A stretch of 64,000 bases of DNA from Cylindrodendrum hubeiense (lineage: Eukaryota > Ascomycota > Sordariomycetes > Hypocreales > Nectriaceae): contig JAANBB010000020.1 in NCBI GenBank assembly GCA_014621425.1, positions 62,001-126,000 on the forward strand, written 5' to 3'. Below are positions 56,201 to 64,000 of this stretch, one piece after another (position 1 is the first letter of the stretch; each line of letters starts with the position of its first letter). A program made the position numbers and the translations under genes. The notes under the pieces were generated by a model. That model was not told where the DNA came from and did not search any database. It saw only the letters and a program-made list of their open reading frames with translations.

Positions 56201-58099
56201 GTGTTTTCGGTTGCCTGCTCACCTAATTGCCAGCGCATCGCTTCAGGCGGACGAATAAATATCCGCATTTGGGATACAGCCTCGAGCCATTGCATCCAAT
56301 TAATTCCGGTTGACTATTCGAGTTACACAGTTGCGCTTTCAGTCGATGGCCAGTGGCTTGCGGTGGGGCTAGAAGATGGTAAAATCGGCCTCTGGGATGT
56401 GGATTCAGACCCGCACATGCAGTGGTTTTCTGGGCACGAATCTGATGTCCAAACTATTGACTTCTCACCAGATGGGAAGCTGTTGGCATCGGGCTCACGG
56501 GATAAAACAGTCAAGATATGGAAGCTGACTGAGGCGTGTTGCGATAAAACGATACATCATAGTAGTAGTGTCCGTTCAGTGTCATTTTCAGCAGATGGCC
56601 GGTGGCTGGTATCTGGTGGAGCCGACGCCATTGTTCGAGTGTGGGAAACAGTGACGGGCAGGTGCGTTCGGACTTTTGTGGGCCATGAAGATAGTGTTGT
56701 GTCAGTTGCCTTTTTGGCTGGTAACTCAGTAGCCTCTGGCTCGTGGGATACGACAGTCAAGATTTGGGACTTGACAATGGGCATGTGCGTCCGAACCTTG
56801 AAGGGACACACTGATAAAGTCATTTCGGTTGTTTTTCTGGGGCACGGTCGACGCCTTGCATCAAGCTCACAAGATTCCACCATCATGGTGTGGGATGACG
56901 GAGGAGCCTGCGTCCAGACCTTCCGGGGCCATCGCCACACCGTGAAGTCGCTGGCGTTTTCTGCAGACAGGCAGTTGCTCATTTCAGGCTCCCTGGACGG
57001 CACAATCAAGATCTGGGATATGACAGCGCATTTACCAGCACAGGCTGTCGATCATCACAATGGTCGAGTCACCGCCGTCGCAATTTCGTCGGATGGACAT
57101 CGGCTCGCATCGGTTTCAGAAGACAACACACTCAAAATCTGGGATACTCTTCGCGGCAGTTGCGACCATACACTCAAGGGATACACCCAGGAAATATTTT
57201 TACTCGAATTCTCGCCAGATAGTCGGCTTGTGCTATCGTGTTCAGCATTTGGCACAGTCACGATCTGGGACACAGTCGAGGGCGATTGCATCAAGACATT
57301 TGAAGATGTTCGGGAATGGGCTGTCTCACCGGATAGCCAACGACTCGCATTAGCCTTCACAGACGTCAATACTGCAATATGGGACATCGCTAAACGCAAC
57401 TACCTGCATAATATTGATATCAAGTTTATGTCACTGACCTTCTCACCCGATAGCAATAAAATCGCATTGGCTTCGGGCAGCAACGTTGGAATCTATGATA
57501 TTTTAACTGGCCATTGTAAGCGCACTTTCCGCAACGATAAACCGGTAAGCTCGATTGCGATCTCAACAGATTCCCAGTGGCTTGTTGCGGGGTCGTTTCA
57601 CAGGACATGCGTGTGGAATATGGACACAGGTGGTCTCCTTCACACGCTTGAGAATGTGGGTTATTCACCATTTGGTGCATCTCCAGACAAGCCACGACGA
57701 CTCGTCGTGTCTTCAAATAACAGATGGATTGCACACTACTCAGGATACTTTGTGGAAATATGGGATACGAAAACTCCTCACACACTACACACTTTCGACC
57801 ATGGCTTCGCGATTGATACCATTCGGTTTGATGGAAGTATTAACTCCCAACTATATACCAATGCCGGCGCTGTAGACTTGGATGAGCCCATCGCGGATGA
57901 TGTTGAGCCGCATCACACTCGTCCGGAATTTTGTTACCGTGGCTATGGGTTCAGTAGTGATAATCGGTGGATTATTAAAGGGAACGAAAGAGTGCTTTGG
58001 CTGCCTCATGAATATCGAGGAAATGCGTCGGTGGCTATGGTATCTACTGTTACAATTTCTAGCAGTTCAGGACGGGTGTTATTAATGCAATTTAAGTAG
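53293..58099 (+). CDS. NLR with RelA/SpoT-type synthetase domain, NACHT and WD40 repeats, 1585 aa
   Basis: Exons 53293-55905 and 55955-58099 (intron GTAAGT...AATATAG), joined LREIM/QRYTAGQELN. The start is the first Met after a non-informative open stretch. Residues about 45-215 match the RelA/SpoT synthetase: VEGRAKSRGSIEETLKRRE (ATP site), DMHDLAGIRIVVDY, FEVQL with Glu192, and HPLLYKG. Residues about 425-620 are NACHT: Walker A GDPGKGKT (433-440), Walker B VVIVDALDE, and KWIVSSRNWPS. A helical NLR winged-helix region follows, then about 13 WD40 blades (GKLLASGSRDKTVKIWK, GTIKIWDMT and others), enough for two propellers. The blades have diverged, unlike the near-identical repeats of HET-E/HET-D. 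RelA/SpoT-NLRs are known as a fungal domain architecture but their enzymatic role is not established. Expected in the cytosol, sensing non-self ligands. Confidence 0.92.
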
Positions 58100-59383
58100 T
58101 TTAGCGTTGCCATTAGATGGTTGCCGTTGATTTTATCGCGTGTTGCTCTACTCGGCTTCAAGAAACTACAAATGACCATTTATAGACTTCCTGCCCGTTC
58201 TGAAGTACTCACGGGTGTTCTCCGAGACGCCCGGCGGAGAAAGTGGCGTCTATTAGGCCAACTAATGGAGGGCTTCGGTCAAACTATATACAGACACCAT
58301 ACCACTGTCCATTGACCACTGATCTCTGATAGTAACAATGCAGGAGTGGAGTCGAAGGCCAACGTTTTGCAGACCATTGGAATACCCACCCACCTTCTTT
58401 GAGTCATGGCGAAGGAAAGGTGATCGTATAGAGGACTCTAAGATAGTTAAATCAAGAGACGGAGACTTCGGTAAAATCCCCAGTCTACGCCCTACAAGGA
58501 TGAAGCATAATATACGTACAGATGTAAGCATTTCCTTGGGACTGGCTTTTCGCTTGCAGGAAAAGAAAGAAAAGAAAGTCTTGCGCTTAAACCAACCGTG
58601 GTGTAACAAGGCAAATACGGGGGATATTGGGCTCCGCAGTACCCATTTCACATGCACTGGCACAACGTCCATGTGATAAGATATGGTAGAGTTGCATTTT
58701 AGGTCTTGGATGATCCGCGTCTCTCGGGGTCGCCGGAGAAGACGGCAAATGTGACAAGATTCATGGTGCAACTTGACCAAATGGATGGCCAGGTACCAAT
58801 CACAGCCACGATTTGATGATCATATTTTAATACTGGTAGTAGATACAACCACAATACTCGTGGCCAGTAAGATCTGGATTCAGTGAAACTTTCTAGGGCG
58901 AAGAAAATTCCGAAAGCCACAAGCTGACAAGTTTATATGACTCTTCTGCGCATGTACAAAAGAGACTTGCCCAAGGAGTGGGTCGATGAAAGTGTAGATT
59001 CACAACCGTTGACTACCGGCCTGCGGACTTCTTGGTCCGCTCAAAAATAGATTTAAGGGACTCGGATGCCGCGCGGAAGGAGAATCCGGTATTTCGTCTT
59101 GACTGAAGAGCGAATTACTACTACACTCTGAACGCTCTCAGCCCACCCAACCTTTTCCGGTTCTGCAAGGTCCGTGACTTCACAAAAGGATATGCCTAGA
59201 GGAAACATGGAAACTGTCATTAGTGGTGGCAAACAGAGTACTGCAAATTAGACGTGAGGAAGAGATGAGCAAGAAATTATAAGAAAGATTAGACAAGGAA
59301 ATTTAGAACAGAAGTAGCACAGACTATTCGTTCATATGAGAAGATAGATGTATGATTTAACTATTTATCTATTGTACTGCAGA
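58100..59383. other. Intergenic spacer after the NLR
   Basis: About 1.3 kb. A minus-strand frame of 172 codons (58262-58780) and one of 73 (58699-58920) are open but show no domain, no conserved composition and poor start context, so I do not call them. No repeat seen. Confidence 0.5.
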
Positions 59384-60175
59384 TCACACCATCCCCAAAC
59401 CACCATTGACCATAATATACTCGCCATTGACCCATTTTGATCTGTCGTCAGCAAGCCACGAGACGGCCCATGCGATGTCTCCTGGATCAGCTAAGCTTCC
59501 TTCACACGGCGTGTCCTTCTCAAACTCGGCTCTAATCTGCTCCAGGGAATCTCCTGCTCCCTTCTGGAAGGTCTCGGTATTGACTGGACCTGGCGCAATG
59601 GCGTTGACAGTGCAACCATATTTGGGTGGGAGCTCCTTGGCCCACACCTTTATCATAGATTCCATAGCTCCCTTGGTTGAAGAATAAACGACTAAATCTG
59701 GTTGAGGGATCCGGCTTGACCCTGAGCCAATGCAGATGATTCTAGAACCTCTTTTCACGCCAGAAACTAACGGAGGCGATGACGGCGTGTAAGGGGGTAA
59801 ATGAGGTAGCACCGCCTGTGTCAAAAGAAATGTGCCTCGTGTATTCAGGTTGTAAGTGTCATCCCACATTTTAGATGTGACGGACCAAGTCGGAGCGTGC
59901 GGAACAACGGCAGCATTGTTGACGAGAATATCGATGATGCCAAACCGAGCGACAGCTTCTTTGACAAGCTGTGCAGGGCCGTCGAGAGTGGCCAGATCTG
60001 CGCATACGGCGATCCATGGTGTCTTGAGCTTATTTCCGATCTCATTACACTCCCCCTCTAAATGCGGAAAGGGATAGTTCAGGACAATGTTCGCTCCACG
60101 GGTGGATAATTCAATGGCGATAGCGGCTCCGATACCCGCCGAGGAGCCTGAGATGAGTGCAGTCTTTCCCTGCAT
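59384..60175 (-). CDS. Short-chain dehydrogenase/reductase (versicolorin/THN reductase-like), 263 aa
   Basis: Intronless NAD(P)-dependent SDR. The cofactor motif is TALISGSSAGIGAAIA (S in place of T in TGxxxGxG), with NNAA at the strand-4 position. The catalytic set is Ser (IGSGSSRI), Tyr and Lys in YSSTKGA, followed by IAPGPVNTETF. The C-terminal WLADDRSKWVNGEYIMVNGG is typical of fungal ketoreductases. With a divergent P450 and an FAD monooxygenase on the right, a biosynthetic tailoring role in a secondary-metabolite pathway is likely. Length and motifs are normal. Substrate unknown. Confidence 0.92.
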   Translation of the reverse strand: MQGKTALISGSSAGIGAAIAIELSTRGANIVLNYPFPHLEGECNEIGNKLKTPWIAVCADLATLDGPAQLVKEAVARFGIIDILVNNAAVVPHAPTWSVTSKMWDDTYNLNTRGTFLLTQAVLPHLPPYTPSSPPLVSGVKRGSRIICIGSGSSRIPQPDLVVYSSTKGAMESMIKVWAKELPPKYGCTVNAIAPGPVNTETFQKGAGDSLEQIRAEFEKDTPCEGSLADPGDIAWAVSWLADDRSKWVNGEYIMVNGGLGMV

Positions 60176-60707
60176 TTTCGGTAATATGCTGGCACGCGCA
60201 AGGAAAGTGGGGTATGATGTGAATCTGTTGTTTTGAGGTGAAGTGCAGGTTCAAATGAGTAAGCTAATGGAGATTGTCCCGACGAGAATCGGAGTAGAGT
60301 GGTGCGATACACGATCCATCAGCCACATAATGCAAGCATTATAACTCCTTCTTGTCTCGGGCTTCCACTACCCGCCGTCAATCGAGTGAGATCCGAGGTT
60401 TTTCTTCGGAAGCTGAGCACCGCGGACATTGCCGCCCGGGTCAGGACTCCGGATCCCGACTCCGCCACAAGACCCACAAATCTTTCCGCGACACCATCCT
60501 CCACAGATCTCCGTGAGCCGTCAATTTAGCGTCAGGACTTATTGAACAGAGCGCTATCCTACTAACTATCTATTCCGAGGACTCACTTCTGCTTCTTATA
60601 ATCCTAAGGTGGATTTTGTCCTTTTCGGTGGATTTTTAACCGTCAGACGTCCTTCACAATTATACTCAATCCATCAGAAATTGCCGTCTCACTTCTCATA
60701 CACGAAT
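60176..60707. promoter_or_regulatory. Divergent promoter between SDR and P450
   Basis: A 530-base head-to-head region between two tailoring genes, allowing shared control. CGG/CCG triplets that Zn2Cys6 cluster regulators could use are present (for example CTCCGGATCCCGACTCCG near 60447-60464), but no operator can be assigned with confidence. Confidence 0.45.
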
Positions 60708-62673
60708 ATGACTTTACTTAACCTCAGGGCTCTCCAGCCCACTCTTATCAAATGGGCCAACGAGCTGCGCAGATTGGATGCAGAGTTCCCGGCCGCCTCT
60801 ATAGTCGTCCTGCTCACCGTGCTGGTTGTAATGACTTCGCTGATTCGCTGGCTTCGTCGCCGTAAGCTTAACGTAAAGATACTACTCGCCGACGAGATCC
60901 GAAGCTCCAGTGCACGCGCTCTCGAGTACTGTTATCGCCCGCGCGAGCTCATGCTCAAGGGCTACGACAAGGTAGGTGATTGATCAAACTGTAAGCGACA
61001 AGCAGGCATTGATTATGTGCAGTATCCGGACGAGGTGTATGGGATAGACACGAGGGATGGTAAGTCATAAAATACTTTAACCACAAAAATGAAATTGGGA
61101 TCATACAGGCTAATGCTCCCCTCAAAGGCGTGAAACTAGTAATCCCCCCGAGATTTCTCGACGACTTGAAGAGCCATCCCAGTCTCAGCTTCAAGGCCTC
61201 TATTGACAATGTCCGTACAGATAGCTCCCATCCATTTGCCACTCAAATATGCTCTAGGGTGTAAGCTGATGAGTGTAGGACATGCAAGTCGATTACACCT
61301 ACTTCGGGGGTCCTCCTGAGTTTGTCATACACGCAATCAAAGCCGGCATGACGGCCTCACTTCGTGAGTACTCATGTGTCCTTATGTGAGTGGGCTATGA
61401 CCTAGGGCTAATATCACACAGCTGCATATACTCCAATTCTGAACCAGATGGCCAGGACCAATATGCCTCGGATTATGGGCAACTACAAAGGTGACTTTCT
61501 TGCTCTGTACTCCCCCGAGTCAACACATGCTAACTAATTGTCACACATCCCAGACTGGACATCTGTCAACATTCACGACAGAATTCTAAAGCTTGTGGGT
61601 ACCACAAACGCCCGGGTTTTTCTGAGTCAAACCGCATCCGCCGATGAAGAATGGGTCGACGCATCCACAGGCTACGTCTTGTCAGTTTTCGACTGCATTC
61701 GGGCACTAAAGGAATGGCCGCCATGGATGCGGCCGTTTGTGTATCGCTTTCTCCCCGAACGAACTGCCATTAGGAAGCAGTGGTCCAAAGGCCGTGCGAG
61801 AGTGCAGGAGTGCATGCAGGAAAGAAAGACGAAAGACGGCCCTCTGGGGGGCCCTCCCTCTATGCTGGACCATCTGAGTTCTGGGAAGAACTCGCACATG
61901 GCAGACGATCTTGAGAAGCAGCTCCTGTTCCAAATGACGTTGGTTGCTGTTGGCACTGTCACCACATTTGCATCAACAGTGCAGGCAGTGTACGACCTTG
62001 TCATGCATCCAGAGTACATTTCGATTCTTCGAGACGAGGTTGAGTCTATGCCTGTTGATGGCAATGGCATGTTCACTAAAGAGGCTATTCCAGCCATGCA
62101 AAAGCTTGACAGCTTTATTAAGGAGAGTCAACGGTTAGCTGCTGCCGACCTGAGTACGTTTTGATATATTCTCGAGGATCCCGCAAACTTACTGACCCGA
62201 TGGCAGGCACTTTTCAACGTGCAGCGACAGCTAATATGACTTTGCCTGACGGAACATTTGTCCCTGAGGGAACGAAGCTAGAAGCCAACACCTACTCTAT
62301 TCACTATGATGATGCACACTACAAGAATGCCTCAACATTTGACGGACTCCGCTTCTATAAACAGCGACAGCACCCTGGCCATGAGAATAAGCATCTATAT
62401 ATCAGCGTTGGAAAGGGTGATTTGTCGTTCGGGTACGGCAGACATGCTTGTCCTGGACGATACCTCGGCCAACTCAACATTAAGCTCGTCATGGCAGAGC
62501 TACTGCGGAAATATGATTTGAAGGCAGCCGGTACTCAAGCACCAAAGAGCCAAGCATTCGAGGCCCTTGTGAGTGCTATATATATTGTTTAAACCCTTCC
62601 TATACTAATATTTTAACTGTAGGTATCGCCAGACGCGGACTTTCAAATTATGATGAAGAACAGACAGGTCTAG
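60708..62673 (+). CDS. Cytochrome P450 monooxygenase, 516 aa
   Basis: Membrane-anchored haem monooxygenase. Eight exons: 60708-60971, 61023-61059, 61128-61210, 61279-61363, 61422-61490, 61554-62153, 62207-62568 and 62623-62673; all phases agree. An N-terminal anchor (IVVLLTVLVVMTSLIRWLRR) precedes the domain. The K-helix has ESQR (ExxR) and the haem loop is SFGYGRHACPGRYLG with the Cys ligand. The I-helix reads VAVGTVTTFAST, without the acidic residue of the common AGxD/E-T motif; some fungal steroid or terpene P450 groups also lack it. The last exon (VSPDADFQIMMKNRQV) is short and needs the final intron. The divergent SDR and the following FAD monooxygenase point to secondary metabolism. Substrate unknown. 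Confidence 0.92.
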
Positions 62674-63664
62674 GGCCAAGATAGACGGCTAGAGAATAGT
62701 GATTCGATGGAAGAAATGTCTCATGTTGTACTCTGTTCAAGGCTGTGATTTCAGAAGCAAAATAGTGATTAGTTTGGCTTGGAGTAGCCAAGTGTGGTAT
62801 ATATGAATGTTATACAGTCTGTCTCTACTTTGTTTCAATGCAGAACATTGCCACCAGCATTGTTATCGTGACTTATCCACTACATTGATTTGTCTGATAC
62901 CTTAATCCCCAAATATTCATTATTCAAATTTGGACCCGCAGTTCTGTCAATGAATATCTATGCTGCATCCAAATTCTACGACATACGCCGTGTCCCCCGT
63001 TGTAAGGCTCTGCCAGGGTGGACGGCAGCCTGCACGATCCGCTGTCCAATCTCCGCCACAAATTGAAATGATGCTAACTTACTGCTCAGGAAGTCTGCCG
63101 GTCATATTTGCAGTATTCTAGAGCCAAACAAGACTTGGGCCTACTGCCGACAAGCTTCATTTTGCCAGGCAGTTGTCAATGGCACGTTCGGCAAACACTG
63201 GACTCGTAGCTAATGGACCCACAATTCTACGGATTTCCGGAAGCCGGTTTCCTATCATGCGCATTACACGCGGGTCCGCAATCCGCCTTAGCGTACCATT
63301 CTATCTCGTATGTCGTGGATATGGCTAGGAATGCCAAGATCCGGGCCTCGAGCCGCTTCGGAAAGCCCGAAGCCTGTTCTCTGGCTCCATGTGTGGATCA
63401 GATAGTGTCCAGGAGACCCACGACAGGGCTCATCAATTTGACGCCACTCGGAAACGACGTCCGGCAAAGGCAGGACGCCGACTCTATGCTAATTACGCAC
63501 ATTTAATACACAATTATTCAAGCTCACTTCCGAGAAAAACAACATCATATTACTGGGGGTGTATTCCAGAGTCGGAAGGAAACAAAAACAGCCCTCATCC
63601 GTCACCAGCGTCGCTTAAGCACCAAACGAATCTATCAAAGTCTGCTTCAAGGAAAATAAGCAAA
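62674..63664. other. Intergenic between P450 and FAD monooxygenase
   Basis: About 990 bases; the part before 63664 carries the monooxygenase promoter. The section 63000-63500 has open frames with no domain similarity. No gene called. Confidence 0.5.
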
Positions 63665-64000
63665 ATGGATAGCGAAAAGATCATTGTCAAGCGCATATTC
63701 TGTGCCATTGTGGGCGCAGGTATGTGTGGCATCTCTCTTGGAGATCGGTTCCTGGCTACTGGAACATTGAAGCGGGATGAGTTTGTCATTTTCGACAAGA
63801 ACAATGACTTTGGAGGCGTTTGGGAAACCAATCGGTACCCAGGCGCAGCCTGTGATATCCCAAGCCACGCTTATGTCATGAAGACATGTCTCAATGCCGG
63901 TACGATTGCAACCCCGTCGACGTCCTCCAACCTTGAATCTAAAACTGACAAACTTGACACAGATTGGTCCAAAAAGTTCGCTGAGGGCAAGGAGATCCAA
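63665..64000 (+). CDS. Baeyer-Villiger-type FAD monooxygenase, 5' part, cut by window end
   Basis: The start of a flavoprotein monooxygenase. Exon 1 is 63665 to about 63900: MDSEKIIVKRIFCAIVGAGM, with the FAD Rossmann motif (GAGMCG), then a KNNDFGGVWETNRYPGAACD segment, the family's GG.W..N.YPG.....S..Y pattern. An intron (GTACGA...TTGACACAG) then joins NAG/D to WSKKFAEGKEIQ, as in other fungal BVMOs with a '.....DWS.FF..G.EI' stretch. The signature FxGxxxHTxxWP and the NADPH site lie beyond the window. As third gene after SDR and P450, it suggests the edge of a biosynthetic cluster. Whether the reaction is a Baeyer-Villiger ring oxidation or a steroid-type hydroxylation is not visible. Confidence 0.88.
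   Translation, partial: MDSEKIIVKRIFCAIVGAGMCGISLGDRFLATGTLKRDEFVIFDKNNDFGGVWETNRYPGAACDIPSHAYVMKTCLNAGTIATPSTSSNLESKTDKLDTDWSKKFAEGKEIQ

Noticed and set aside
58262..58780. 172-codon minus-strand frame after the NLR
   Set aside because: No domain, no signal or membrane pattern, uneven composition and no conserved motif that I know.
1..64000. CRISPR arrays, bacterial operons or prophage
   Set aside because: The window is intron-rich fungal DNA; no regular direct-repeat/spacer array or phage gene order is present.

Overview
The window is nuclear DNA of a filamentous ascomycete, most likely a sordariomycete of the Hypocreales type. Genes are split by short introns (about 50-90 bases) with GTRNGT-like donors, CTAAC/CTGAC-like branch sites and YAG acceptors. 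The protein families are typical of these fungi: Zn2Cys6 regulators, HET, Clr5 and NACHT-WD40 proteins, AA9, GH43 and GMC secreted enzymes, and an SDR/P450/FAD-monooxygenase group. There is no operon structure, CRISPR array, rRNA or tRNA that I can support. Gene models were rebuilt by hand by joining reading frames across splice sites; phases were checked at every junction quoted.

Layout. 0-12.5 kb: an SDR cut by the left edge, a Zn2Cys6 regulator divergent from an amino-acid permease, a decayed secreted-protein tail, a Ras-like protein that has lost its nucleotide-binding residues, a secreted CDH-like GMC oxidoreductase, and a GNAT of a type best known from bacteria. 12.5-31 kb: a Mep2-type ammonium transporter with a GATA-rich promoter, a relic resembling DUF3435/FluG-type recombinases, a mitofusin (Fzo1), an eight-exon OPT oligopeptide transporter, a decayed ORF and a seven-exon Zn2Cys6 regulator. 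31-49 kb: a secreted precursor carrying two defensin-like cysteine domains separated by Kex2 sites, a 1407-residue Clr5-ankyrin protein with an array of CCAAT-containing repeats in its promoter, a second Clr5 protein, an AA9 LPMO, a GH43 gene with one premature stop, a decayed transcription-factor tail, and a secreted phosphodiesterase fused to a jacalin-like lectin. 49-58 kb: a HET-domain gene, a small Cys-rich conserved protein, and a 1585-residue NLR in which a RelA/SpoT-type (p)ppGpp-synthetase fold precedes NACHT and about 13 WD40 blades. 59-64 kb: SDR, cytochrome P450 and a Baeyer-Villiger-type monooxygenase cut by the right edge, which looks like the margin of a secondary-metabolite cluster.

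Themes. Nitrogen acquisition (amino-acid permease, Mep2, OPT), plant or microbial polymer attack (AA9, GH43, CDH-like), antagonism and self/non-self recognition (tandem defensin-like peptide, HET, NLR, Clr5-ANK) and secondary metabolism lie side by side. Long gene-poor, A+T-rich spacers with decayed coding remnants separate them, which suggests an accessory, fast-turning part of the genome. The strongest candidates for something little described are the RelA/SpoT-NACHT-WD40 NLR next to a HET gene, the two-domain defensin-like precursor, and the intact but nucleotide-binding-deficient Ras-like gene.
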